Source: Edaphochlamys debaryana (lineage: Eukaryota > Chlorophyta > Chlorophyceae > Chlamydomonadales). Taken from it: a stretch of DNA of 64,000 bases. Where the stretch lies: positions 518,272-582,271 of the forward strand of contig JAEHOE010000087.1 in assembly GCA_016858145.1 (NCBI GenBank). Direction: 5' to 3'. The notes under the pieces were generated by a model, which was given only the letters and a program-made list of their open reading frames with translations, was not told the origin of the DNA and did no database searches. This document shows, in pieces, positions 27,301-38,300 of this stretch (position 1 is the stretch's first letter; every line of letters begins with the position of its first letter). A program made the position numbers and the translations under genes.

Positions 27301-27663
27301 GACGTCGAGGCGAGACATGCTGTGGTACCGCCTTTGTTGTGATAAGCCACGCACCAAGCAATGACCGCTACGTTGCTCTTCAAGATGCCCCGGCGACCTC
27401 AGCCTCTCACCTCCCTCCTTTCTGCCCCTTCCCATCCCCCCACCACCGCCCCCGCCCCGCAGCTCCAGCCGCTGCTCAGGCGCTCGCGCAACGAGATGCG
27501 GCGCATCGCCGAGCTGCTCAGCCAGCTGCCGGGGGAGGTGGACTGCGAGGGAATGGTGATTGCCGCAATCAGCGCCGGAGGGGCCCCGCTGCCTGCCGGG
27601 GCGGGAGGAGGCGCACCCATGGGTGGCAAGGGAGCCAAGCAGGGTGACCGTAGACGTCCGTGA
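12383..27663 (+). CDS. Giant PAS / TmcB-type multispanning membrane protein, 2646 aa
   Basis: Related to Dictyostelium tiny-macrocyst proteins (TmcB/TmcC), a family expanded in volvocine algae. It is probably a membrane sensor; ligand and output are unknown. Visible: VLYTVTKEKQ start and N-terminal membrane segments (about 50-366); soluble helical TPR-like region (about 370-610); PAS (about 615-780) opening AAILINAQGTIQMATPEAHV; low-complexity linkers; further membrane helices near 1920-1945, 2155-2179, 2335-2366 and 2560-2580. No kinase or cyclase domain. Exons: 12383-12450, 12536-12611, 12705-12773, 13268-13335, 13451-13502, 13622-13780, 13898-14003, 14098-14198, 14320-14496, 14640-14863, 14997-15181, 15302-15375, 15476-15547, 15655-15843, 15948-16078, 16178-16266, 16339-16397, 17434-17578, 17718-17851, 17964-18130, 18251-18361, 18465-18649, 18743-18872, 18954-19083, 19215-19427, 19543-19832, 19980-20461, 20611-21156, 21341-22359, 22480-22647, 22793-22872, 22983-23031, 23150-23291, 23460-23626, 23712-23780, 23893-24129, 24351-24524, 24681-24767, 24920-25270, 25454-25577, 25770-25836, 26024-26054, 26155-26265, 26416-26577, 26701-26850, 27026-27072, 27186-27258, 27463-27663. 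They total 7941 nt, divisible by three. Introns at 18873 and 21157 begin with GC. Confidence 0.9.
16591..17092. repeat. Two diverged ~250-bp tandem repeats inside the PAS-gene intron
   Basis: The unit beginning GAGCCTGG at 16591 is repeated from 16841. Both copies contain, in the same order, GAGCTCATACTGACT-like, CACTA-GACACC-AAACGTC, TAGACCGAT, GCGCTGACCCGCA and CATGAGCAGC segments, with many point differences and small gaps. They sit in the 1036-bp intron between exons 17 and 18, which is exceptionally long for this gene. They look like an old tandem insertion or a decayed satellite; no open frame or terminal repeat marks a transposon. Confidence 0.8.
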
Positions 27664-29634
27664 TTGTGCTTTGAGCTTAGGCGCGCCGGGTGCGTTTCGG
27701 GTCCAGGTCCCCCGGCGTCAGCCTCCTCGGGGGACAAGGGGCCAGGCAGACGGGGGCCTGGCACTCAGGATTGGTAGCTTGAAGCCTGAACACATGCCGA
27801 GGCACACCTGAGGCACGCCCGACTTCTTGTGTGGCGCTGCATTATGCACGCCAGCGGTCATCTTGACAAGGCTCCACGCATAATGCTTAGGTCCGGACCG
27901 GATCGGCTCAGCCCTTGTCCGTGATGTGCATCCCGCCCGCACTGTCTGGCATGGTTCGTTGTGTCCCAGTCTGAGAGGATCGTGTTGGGGACGCTGCCTT
28001 TTTCCTGCTTTCAGGCATGCAGCCCTCTTGTCATAATTGCTCGATATTCATGTTAGTGAGTACGTGAGTTGCTCGCACCAGGACATCGGCCTTTTGGCTC
28101 GCTGAGCGAGCCCTAGTACCGCCGGCCGTCGTGATCCCACCCTCCCCTAGTGTGCCCTGGCTTGCATTGCACGCCCCGACCGAGACGTTGAACCCTTGGC
28201 CGTGTCTAGTTAGAACGGATTCAGTGGCTGGGTGTGAGCCTTTATGCCGTGTGCCATGTGGAGGCCTCCGCGGCAGAGGGCTGGTGGGACGAGGCACCAG
28301 ACGGAATGGATCCTACCTCGAGGGGGATCCGGCGGCGTCCAGCTGTCAAATACGTCTTTGCCTTGCTTAGTGGACCATGCGTCTGCCTTCATGCTACATA
28401 CAGTCTCAAGCGGAAGCACTGCATTATAGGGGCAAAGGTGTACGGGGAGTAGTGTTCTTCATTGTCCTAGCTTCATGTCTTCTGTGGACGCACGTTCAGG
28501 GCTACCTGCCCGCTGCATGGCGCATTTTGTTGCTGGCCTGTCCCAGCCCCCCAAGCAGCAATAGCGTCTGTGGCGTCGATTATGTTTATGGTTAGCGGTG
28601 GGACGGACACGGTCGGGGCATGCGTGTGGCCTTGGGCTTAATCCCACCGATTGCGAGTGTTAACTGTCCTCTTCCATACAGTACTTGTAACTTCTGCTTT
28701 GCAATGGAGCGTTCAGGGACTGGGAGGAGACGGGAGAGGGATTTCGCAAGTGATGCAGTTTTGTCTTGGCTGGTGCCTGGGCCCCGCTAGGTTGGACTGA
28801 TCGGTCGGCCGTTCCGGGAGGCTTAATGTGCCGCCACGGCTCACGGGTAGCCACGGCCGTAGGCTGGGTCAGTTTGTCGACCGGAGCAGATTGCAAGCTG
28901 CTGCCCGCTCTTGCGAGGCTGCCGTACGTTGGCTGCATGCTTTCTTGAGCGGGGAAGAAGAGTTCATTAACCGATCAGGTAACGGCTTGGCGGGGTTGAG
29001 AAGGCCCCTTACTAACTTGAGCGTCGTGCTCGACTGTGCTGCTCGTCATTCCTGAGCCGTGAAGAAGCGAGGCCCGTGATTGAAGCCACGGATGCATGCG
29101 GAGGTCTTGCCGGAGGCCTTGCAATAGGACTTCTTGAGGGGGGCCTGTGACTGAGGTCATTCGTGATGCGGAGGTCTTGATTGCCGGAGGCCTGCAATGA
29201 TGTATGTTCCGCTCCACGCTTGCCACTAGACCCCGTCCGTGCACCGTTGCTCACGGACGCTACCGACCGCCGTAATCATGGACCGCAGAAGCCGCTGCAT
29301 GGGCACCTCTAGCTAGGCGGGGGCTCAGCCCACAGCGCCACTGTTGCTGCGTACGGCCACTGCACCCTATCTACAACGCAGACAATGGCTTCACCCGCTC
29401 TTGCCCGTCCGTGACCGTTACCCCACAAACAAGCGTCGATGCCATCCCAAGCAAGGCTAGCTGGCTCCACCACCTGCTGCTGCCAGATCCGGCAAGCGAG
29501 GCATGGGCACATCTCTGGATGGGGTCGCCACGCACTCTCGCCAGCAGCAGCAGCAGCTAAAACACAAGGCAAGGCGTGCCCGGGAACAGAACTCTGAGCA
29601 ACATACACCGCCGGCTATACATGCGATGCCCTGT
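27664..29634. other. 3' UTR of the PAS/TmcB gene and intergenic DNA
   Basis: No exon with support. The first kilobase, to the TGTAA at 28686, is probably the long 3' UTR of the giant gene. The rest, to 29634, should hold the ANK2 3' UTR. Around 29090-29210 there are two imperfect copies of a GATGC-GGAGGTCTTG-CCGGAGGCC-TGCAAT motif about 75 bp apart. Nothing else was recognised. Confidence 0.55.
28686..28690 (+). promoter_or_regulatory. Poly(A) signal TGTAA (PAS/TmcB gene)
   Basis: This is the first TGTAA after the stop codon at 27663, about 1.0 kb downstream. Long 3' UTRs are common in volvocine genes. Inferred from motif and position. Confidence 0.4.
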
Positions 29635-32488
29635 CTAGTCCTTTAGCAGCAGACGGCTGACCTCGCTGTGGCCCTCCATCCAGGCCATGTGCACCGCTCC
29701 CCAGCCAACCTGCAGCAGCGGGAGAAGGCATGGGGGGCCGCAACGCGTCTTAGGGTGCGCGGTATGAAGCACGCACGGCTGAGCCCTGGGAGATGTCGGG
29801 AAAGCCGAAAATGCAAGTGCCAGCATGTTGTGACCAACGGGCTGGATGGGGCAGTGTCGTACAACTCGTCCCGCACCCCACGCCGGAGCGGCGCAGTAAA
29901 CGCATGCCCAACGGTACCCAGCTGTTGCCCCACCTTGCTCGCCGCGTTCTTGTCGGCGCCGGCGGCCAGCAGAGCCTTGACGATGTCCAGCTGACCGTGG
30001 TGGGCAGCCGTCATGAGCGGGGTGCAGCCAGCCTGGGGGGGGGGGGAGGGGGGTTGGATGGGCGGAGCCCCGTCGTCAGCCACGAGCCCCTTTCTTGCCT
30101 GCCTCCCGCGTTCCACCCTGCCGAGCGTGCCGTCGTTGCGCTTGGCCCCTCCCCCGGCAGCGGCCAACTAGGGTCTGAGGTGAGGTGCGAAGCGTCAGAG
30201 CGCGGGCAGCAACGCCCAACATCCCCAACATGACGACTGCAGCACTCTCCTTGCTGGGGCCCCTTGCTCCACAGTCCCAAGCTACCCGCAAGGCAATGCA
30301 TTCCAGCGGGTGCCCTCCCCCTGCCCGAGTCCCATACCGGCAACCAAACACTACCGGTAGCCCGTGCGCCTCTGTAATTCAAAGTTCCAATCAGATATGA
30401 TCCCACGAGAGTGCATGCACCGGCGTCCACGCGCCCCCACCTCGTCGACGGACTCTGTGGAGGCGCCAGCGGACAGCAGCGCCTCCGCCACCCCCACGTG
30501 GCCCTCGCGCGCGACCAGGTGCAGGGGCGTGTCGCCGCCCTGCAGGGGCCAGTGCAGGGGGTTGGGGGGCGGGAGTTAGCGAGCGTGAGGGTTAGAAGAA
30601 CAGCGAGCGTGAGGGTCAGGGTCAAAGCGCTGAGGGTCAAAGCGCTGTGGGTCAAAGCGGTAGGTGGTCGGGCCTGAGCAGAAAGGCAGTCGGAGGTTAC
30701 GTAGACGGACGGGTACCCGGGCGTACCGGGCGTACGGTTCGGTGGTGTGGCTCAAAGCCGAGACCGGGGAGCGAGGGGAAGCGCAGTCCATGGGCAAAGC
30801 CGAGGTACGGTCGGGCGCGCGTGCGGTCATCCACACATGAGGTGCGCATGTTGTCCACTCACGGGCCAAGAGGTGGCATCGGCGCAGGCGCCCGAGTCCA
30901 GGAGCGCCTTGACCGTCTGCGTGTCGCCCTCCAGGCTGGCGAGGTGGAGCCGAGAGACGCCCTCCTGCGCAGCGGCGGGCGGCAAGGAGGTGAGGTGCAA
31001 TGCGGTGGGGTGGGGTAAGAGGTATGTGCAGCAGGTGTTGCGGGACCTCGTCGATGTCTGGCGTGCAGAGCATGAGCGAGGCGCAAGGCTGACGGCTAAT
31101 GCTGCAGAAACTTCTTCGCAAAACCCGAAAGGAGAGGAGTGCTCGCGTAGCGGACGACACGCGAGTGGCCACGGCACATCTGCGCCGAACCAAGCTGAGG
31201 AGCGCCCACGGAGCGCTCTCAAGCGGCCTACCTGCACCTCCGCTTGCGCCGTGCTGGCCGCTGCCTCCCCCTCCCGCTTGGGCGGCAGGCCCGCCAGGAG
31301 GCCCGCAATCAGGTCCCGCTGCCTGTCCACCTGGGGTTGAGGCGGGGTGTGGGGGATTAAGCACCAGTATGGTAGGGCACGCTACGTGGCAGGGTATCGT
31401 GCCAGCATGCCTGGACTCCGCTTGCGGGCTGCGCTGGGGGCCGTGGGATCGGCGTGACTTGATCCCCCCAACTGCGCCAAGAAGCCCCCGCTGCCCCCGG
31501 GCCCCCCCGACCCCCCTGCACCCCCAATCCCCCGCCTCACCTGCTCCGCCATCCTTCCTAGTTCCTCTGCCACCCCCCGCTGGTGCCGCCCCGCCGCCGC
31601 CGCCTCCTCCTCCACCGCCCCGGCGAGCTGCAGCTGCAGCTGCAGCGCCTCCCGCCCCTCCCTCCGCTGCCCTGCCACCGCCTCCGCCACCGCCTCCGCC
31701 ACCGCCGCCGTCAGCTCCCGCCTCAGCTGCTCCATCTCCCGGGCTCGGTCGGCGGCGGCCTGCTCGTGCTGCTCCCACACGGCCCCCGTCAGCCCCAGCC
31801 CCAGCTCCTGCGCCGCCGCCTCCTGCCGCTCCGCCGCCCGGCCCATCTGCTCCTCCAGACTGGCCGTGTGCTGCATGGACGCAGTGAGCTGCGCCCCCAG
31901 CTGCTGCGCCAGGGCCTCCTGGCGCGAGGCGATGCGGTCGAGGCGGTCGCCCACCAGCGCCTGCTGCTCGGCCCACAGCCGCCGCTGCTCGTCCAGCTGC
32001 TGCCTTAGTAAGACCACCTCGGCCTCCCGAGCCAGCAGCGCATCCAGCTGGGCCTGGGGGGAGAGGGAAGGGGAGGGAAAGGGGGGAAGGTAGTTGGGGG
32101 AGGAAGGGGTTTTGGGAAGGGGCGGGCACGGGGGTGAGGGGCGGGCACGGGGGTGCAGAGTGTGGGCGCCGCTAGCCCAGGTCTGACACGAGACGAGGGG
32201 TGCCCCTCCCAAAGCCTCAGACTCCATCCCAGCACTGCTCACCCGAGCGACCGCCTGAGCGGCGGCATAGTCGGCGGGCCTGTCGGAAGCGGGCTGCGGC
32301 TGCTGCCGAGACTCGCGACCGGAGCCCAGCTTCCCGTCTCGAGCCCAGTGCGCGACGTTGTTACGAGACTGCTTGTAGCTGAGTAGGGTCGCTGGTGCGA
32401 CGGCGCTCCGAGCGAGGCCCGGCGCGCGGTTGCGGAAGCTCGCGGAGGGGCCGCCGCTCGCGGTTCGCGTGATGGCTGTTGCGCGCAT
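29635..32488 (-). CDS. Coiled-coil / ankyrin protein ANK2, 410 aa
   Basis: Seven exons: 32488-32243, 32053-31541, 31330-31232, 30964-30863, 30539-30441, 30032-29934, 29709-29635, all phase 0, total 1233 nt. Residues 1-82 (MRATAITRTASGG...) are Arg/Ser/Ala-rich with few acids, like an organelle-targeting peptide. Exon 2 (residues 83-253) is a long Glu/Gln/Ala-rich coiled coil beginning AQLDALLAREAEVVLLRQQL. Exon 3 (VDRQRDLIAGLLAGLPPK) is a linker. Exons 4-7 are four ankyrin repeats, one per exon, for example GVSRLHLASLEGD and AGCTPLMTAAHHG, ending EVSRLLLKD. It should act as a binding or scaffold protein; the partner is unknown. ANK3 at 54012-56807 is its paralogue in opposite orientation with the same exon layout. 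The start is the first ATG, and the reading phase agrees with the paralogue. Confidence 0.88.
30618..30660. repeat. 15-bp tandem repeat in an ANK2 intron
   Basis: Three near-identical copies of a GGGTCAAAGCGCTGA-type unit lie in the intron between ANK2 exons 4 and 5. They are preceded by two copies of GCGAGCGTGAGGGT. Local tandem repeats only. Confidence 0.75.
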
Positions 32489-35322
32489 GGTTAGCAGCTT
32501 GTTGAACAGTGATGGAGTTCAAGCAACGGCTTTTCGGGAGCGCGCAGCGTGGAGCGCGGGCTATTTGACGCCGATTCGGCGCTGACTCGGTCGGCAGGTC
32601 ACTCGCACGGCGGTTTACGGGCGAACCAACCGACGCCTCTTGCTGCCGCTGACCCTTCTTGCTCCATATGCAGCCAGACCATGCGTCACAAGAGAGCCTG
32701 AGGGTGCCAGCCCAGGCGGGGCCAGGGGACGGGGCGCTCGGCGCCGGGGCCGGGGACCGGGTTGGGAAAGCACGCAGGCGAGCGTGGGTGCAAACCGCGT
32801 GACTTGGAGACGCCGCGCTGCAACCTGCGCCGCGTTTTGCATACTCCTGGTCGAGAGCGCTGCCGGAAGCCGCTCAGAGCTGCACATGTGCCAGCCCGTG
32901 CCGCCGTGGTCAGCCTCACATGACCGGCCGATATGTTGCGCCAGCTGTCGCCTTGAAACAACGCGCGACTGAAGGCGCGAGGCCCTGGGCCGGGTCGCAG
33001 CAGCCCTTGTGCATTATTGAATGCTAAGCTTGGCTCGGAATCAATCTCTGGCGGCCAGCAAGCAGTCGCGGCTGGCGCATGTCGACCCCCGCTTGGGCAT
33101 TCCTTGGCTTGGGCTCGGGCTGAGAAACTGAAAGACAATAAATTGAGCATATCTGTGCTTCACTATCGGGCTGATGGGCTACGGGGGCTACGAGGGCTGA
33201 TGCCCACACACCCTGACCTACCTGACGCTCCGTAGTGGCGTCGACTCCCCTCCATTTCCCTCAAACTGGGACCCTGCCAGTAAAGCCTCGGCCGACTTGG
33301 GAGACTCAGGGACTGGCCATGGACATGAACTTCAGTTAGAACGCATCAACGTAGCGCGAAGTGCCTTGTTCATCCAGGGCATAGCACACAGGGCCAGGAC
33401 TTGACCCAGAATGAGATTGCGGGCTGTGTCGATAGCTCGCCGGGATCGCACGAGACAGGCATCAGGCTGAGAGGCAGGTTTTGGAGACGGAGTATCGTCG
33501 TGCGCAGCCCGTTGCCGTGCATTGGGGAGCAACGTTGACTGCAGGCTCGCTCGGACGCATGTGTCCGGGGCAGGCTTTGTTACCCAGCAACTTGCTCGAT
33601 TTTACTCAGCCTGCCACCCGGCAACTTCCTTGCATAGCAAAAGCAACGTAATCTGAATCTTAGTAGTTGAATGTCGAGCCAAAACCCACGCACACAACAA
33701 TAGCCCTCAACAACTAGATAGGCAACTAAACGTCCAGGCGGGAAGTGCGCCGTAGGGGCCCGGAGGCCAGCGATTACTTCCTCGGGCTACGCAAGAAGAT
33801 ACCACCCCACGAGTGTAGCGTGCCGTACCGGGATACAATCGCACGATTCGGCCCATGTACGGCAGCAGGGCACAGGTGCACGGGCGCCCCAACCCATGAT
33901 CAATCCGCCCAGCCGACGGTGGTGGAGCTAGCCTCGAGAATGCAACCGCACACCCAATCGGGTGCGCGGCATCCCCGCATGCGTCATGGGGAGCATCCTT
34001 GTGCAAACCAACCGCCCGCCAGCTTCCCCGCCGGATCCAATGTGGATGACTAGTCAAGGGCCCTAGGCAGGTGCCACTAGCGGTGCGGTTAAGCCCCGGA
34101 CGCAACATGTGGGTGACGGTTGCAATGCCCCCCAACCCGTCGTGAATCAACTGGAAGCGCCTTTAACGGCGCAAGCAACAAGCTGGCAAAACCCACACCC
34201 ACAACTATGTTTCAGCCGTCTTCAGGGGCAGCCAACACAGGAACCCAGCCCCCTACAGTATGAAGCCCGCCGTCACATGAGAGCTCTATACTCTCCACCC
34301 TCCAGCCTCCACCCCCTGGCCACCCACAGCTCTTCTGTCACGTGGCAAGAGCGCCGCCGCCGCGTATCCTCAAATCGACAAGTGCTGTTTGCAAAGAAGA
34401 ATGCAACGCTGCTTAACCCAAATGCAATGCCGGATGCTGATTGAACTCTTCTCACTCAACGCACCACCAGTTGGGTTTCCCTCCGCCTTCACGACACCGC
34501 TGACGCCGTTCACCCTTGTCTCACGGACCCCCTTCCACCTGGCATGCTCTCCTCGCTCACGCTAGGGGCGTCCCCGCGGCGGCCCATATCCTACTGTCAC
34601 CCCCATGGGGTGTTGCAACCTCGAAACCCTCCGTTCACTGCACCTCTACAAGCCACAGAATGGCCTCAATTGAGCCACGTGATTATGTCATTCTTCAGAC
34701 TCTCGGGCACCATGCTTTGTACTCGGCCATCAGACCGAGGTAATGCCGACAGAACTGCACATGTGGGTTGCACGGGCTTACCGTGAAGGCACCAAGGCAC
34801 CATTACAAGCGACTCTCGACAAGCAAAGATATGACACTGAGCAACTCCACGACATGCATGGACGTATACACGCAGACAGCCGCATCGGGCGAGCGAGCGA
34901 CATCGAGGCATGGGAAGGTAAAACAACATTATGGGGGCGCAGGTGCAGCCCCTCATTTTCTTGTCCCCAGGCACCCACAGCCCCGACTCTTCAAGTATTG
35001 CGCCCCGCCTCACTGCCGCTGGCTGGAGTAAGCCGCCTCAAAGCCGCTGGCTGGAGTATCAAACATTACCAGACCAGGCGGGGCGCTCAAATCGAAAATG
35101 TACAGGAGGCCGTGTGCAGGCGGCGTCAGGCCGCATACGCAGCCCTTGAGAGCGGACCCGCGGAGGTACTTCGCGAAAGGTCCTTACTGTCGTACATGAT
35201 GGTGTACAGTACGGCACATGCGGAGCCGTAACAGGCGCCGTCAGTGCGCCTCCTTGGCCGACGTGCGGGCCCCATCAGGCCACCCCGCGCAACAGTATGC
35301 AACAACCACGCAATGGAGAAGC
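32489..35322. other. Intergenic: ANK2 upstream region and MYB 3' UTR
   Basis: No supported exon. About 34800-35322 is the probable 3' UTR of the MYB gene, given a minus-strand TGTAA at 34807-34803. The part next to 32488 must contain the ANK2 promoter. Between them base composition drops and the open frames are short, with no family features. I see no transposon ends or RNA gene. Confidence 0.55.
34803..34807 (-). promoter_or_regulatory. Poly(A) signal TGTAA (MYB gene)
   Basis: TTACA on the + strand lies about 516 bp past the MYB stop codon. Assigned by motif and position. Confidence 0.45.
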
Positions 35323-38300
35323 TCAGGCGAGCATAGCGTCAGCCTGCGCCGCGGCCTGCTGCTGGAGTGACTCGGGTGGCGTGCCCGGGTGCGGCACGGG
35401 GGAGGCACCCGCCTGGCCAGCCACCGCCGGCTGGTGGTGGTGGTGGTGGTGGTGCTGCGGCGGCGGCGGCTGCGACGGTGGCGGCGCCGCCGCCTGGTAC
35501 GATACCGTCGTGCCGTACACAGCGGCGTAGTTGGGCCCATATGGGCCCGGCCAGGGGTAAAAGTACGTGCCGGGCGCGACGACGTACGCTACGTGGCTGC
35601 CCGGCGGCGGCGGGCCTCCCGGCGGAGCCACCGACCCTGCGGCACCGGCGTCCGACGGCGGCGGCGGCAGGTGCTGTACGACGGTGTACTGCGGAATCAG
35701 GCCATGCGAATGGGCGCCGGGGTGGGCTGACGGCGGCGCTCCCGACACGATGTACGTGCCGTGGGTCTGGTTGGTCGGCGGCGGCACCAGCGGCGGCGGC
35801 GGGCCGGGCCACACGTACCCCGGCGGCGGCGGGGCAGCCGACGGCGGCGCGTGCGCCAGGAGGTAGTGCGGCGGCGGCGGGCCGTGAGCGAAGGCTGGCG
35901 GCGGCGGAGCGGGGGCCGCCTCTGGCACTGGTGCCGGCGCCGCCGGCGCGGCGGCGCCCCAGGCGGCCGCCGCGGGACCACCCCAGCCGAAGCTCGACTC
36001 CCGCTTGAGGTCGGCCGGGTCCGCAGCCGGCGGCGCTGCGGCAGCGCTGCCGTTGGCGCTCTGGCGGCGTACCACGTCGCTGCCGCCAGCGCCGCCGTCG
36101 CCAGCGGTGCCCATGACGACGGGGCCCAGGGGTCCCGCCGCCGCCGCCGGAGCTGGCGGCGGCTCGGGCTTGACGGCCGGAGCCGCAGCCTCGGCGGCAG
36201 CGGCGCCCGCGGCGGCGGCAGCCACGGCGGCGGCGGCGTCGTAGCCGGCGGCGCCTCCGCCTCCGCCAGCGCCAGTCAGGAGCGGGGAGTCGGGGCAGCC
36301 GAAGTCGAGATGTGGCGAATCGAACAGGTTCGGCGGGGTCCAGGGCCGGACCGGCGCAGTCAGGTGTGCTCCGAAACGCCACGGCGCCGGCGCCGGCGAC
36401 ATCACGCGCGACGGAGCCTGCGGCGGCGGAGCCGCCGCCACCGGGGCCGCCGCCGCCGCCGGTGCGGCCGGCGCCGGCGCCGCTAGCGGCGGCTCGTCAT
36501 AGTTGAGCAGGGCGCTTCCGCTGGCGACGTGACGCATGCCGCCGGCGGAGGCGGAAGCCGAGTAGTCGGCGGCGGCCTGCGGCGGCAGGAAGAGGCACGT
36601 GTCCTCCTCCTCAGACGACCTCGGCGCGCCCACCGGCGCCGCTGACCACGGTGGGCCGGCGGCGGCGCCGCCAAGCGGCGCGGGTGCGGCCGTCGCCTCC
36701 GACGCGGCCGCCGACGAGGCGGCGGCGATGGCGGCGGCGACCGCAGCGTTGGTGGCGAGGGCGGCGGCGTGTTGGGCAGGAGCATGGAGGCCGGAGGAGT
36801 CTCGGCCGGGGGAGTCGTGCGTGGGGTCTCGGCGGGGGCTCAGGGAGGCCGGGGAGCCGTGCGGCCGCGTCTTGCCGCCGCCGTGGTAGCGGGGCGCCTG
36901 AGGGCCATCGCAGGAGCAGGAAGAGGGACCGTCAGCGCGGTTTGCCAGCATCAGAAAGCCGGCCAGGCGGCGCAGGCCTTCATCTGCAGCGAGCTTAAGA
37001 GGCCTGTGGCCATGCTTCAACAACCATGCGGCGCCGCATCCTCAGAATTAGAAAGACGGCTAGGGGGCGAAGGCTCATCAACCCTGCGACAATAGCCATT
37101 CGGCGTCGCATCCTCACCTCATCCGCCAGTTGCTGCATGTTGTTGGACGACCAGTTGTACGGAAAGGAGGCCGGGCCAGACCAACCGCCGCCGCCGCTCC
37201 CAGCGGCGCCGCCACTGCTGCCGCGGTGGCCGACGCCGGCGGCGGCGCGGGCGTCCTCCACCGCTGCCGCCGTCAGCGCCGGCGGCACGGTCTCGGAGCC
37301 GAAGGCGGCGTGCACGACGGTGCAGGCGGCGGCGGCTGGCTGCAAGGAGGCGGCGGCGGAGGGGGCGGCGCTGAGGAAGCCCGAGCCCGGGGCGGAGGGG
37401 CCCTGGCCGGAGCGCGGCATGCTGGGCGTGGGGTAGAGCGCGGCCATGCGGAACGGCGAGGGACCCCCTGGGTCGGCGGCGCCGCCGGCGGCGGCGGCGG
37501 CAGCGGCCTGGCTGGCGGCGTGGTATGCGTGCGGCGGGGCGTGCGGCGGGGCGGAGTGTGCGGCGGCCGTGAAGTAGCCGCCGCTGTCGCTGCGGGGAAG
37601 GAAGGGAATGAGTGGAGGCACGGGCAGAAGAGGGAGGGTCAGTACACAGGTAGGGCATGGACATATGTGCCCGCTGGAAGGAGATCTCCAGTCAGGCACA
37701 CGGCTTCGCTCAACAAAGTGGAAGGCCGCTTGGCAGAAGGGGCAGTCTTGCGCGCTAGCGGAGGACCCACGGCCAGCACTGCTTACCAGAAGCTCTCGTT
37801 CCTGGCAGGCGGCGGCCGCACGCGAGCGCCCTGGACGCCGCCGTCGCCGTCGCCGTCGCCGTCGCCGTGCCCCTCCTCGTCACTCTCTGCCTCAGCCTCA
37901 GCCTCCGCCGCCACCATACACCGCAGCCGCTCCGTGCTGACGGCCGCCGCCAGGCGGCGGGAGCGGCGGCGGGCCGACGCCGCCGCCAGCGCCGACGCCA
38001 GGGCGGTGTCGCCGTCGGCGTCCACGCCGCCGCCGGCGCTCTCCGCCGCCGCCACCGCGCCGCTGCCGCCGCTGAGGCGCAGCCGCGCGGTGGCGGCGGC
38101 AGCCGCGGCGGCGGCGGAGCCGCAGTGCGTGCCGGTGGCGGTGGCGGCGGGGGACTCGCCGCCGAGGCTGCTGGCGGTGACGGCGGTGGTGGTGGCGGCG
38201 GTCCAGGTGCGGCCGTTGCTGCGGGAGGTGGTGGATGAGTCGCCCAGGGACTGGAGGTCGAGGTCGCCCTCATCCGAGGATGACGGCTCCAGCTCCCTGC

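Noticed and set aside
35339..36382. Arg-rich 347-codon frame on the MYB strand
   Set aside because: Shifted-frame shadow of MYB exon 9; low-complexity GC repeats stay open in all frames.
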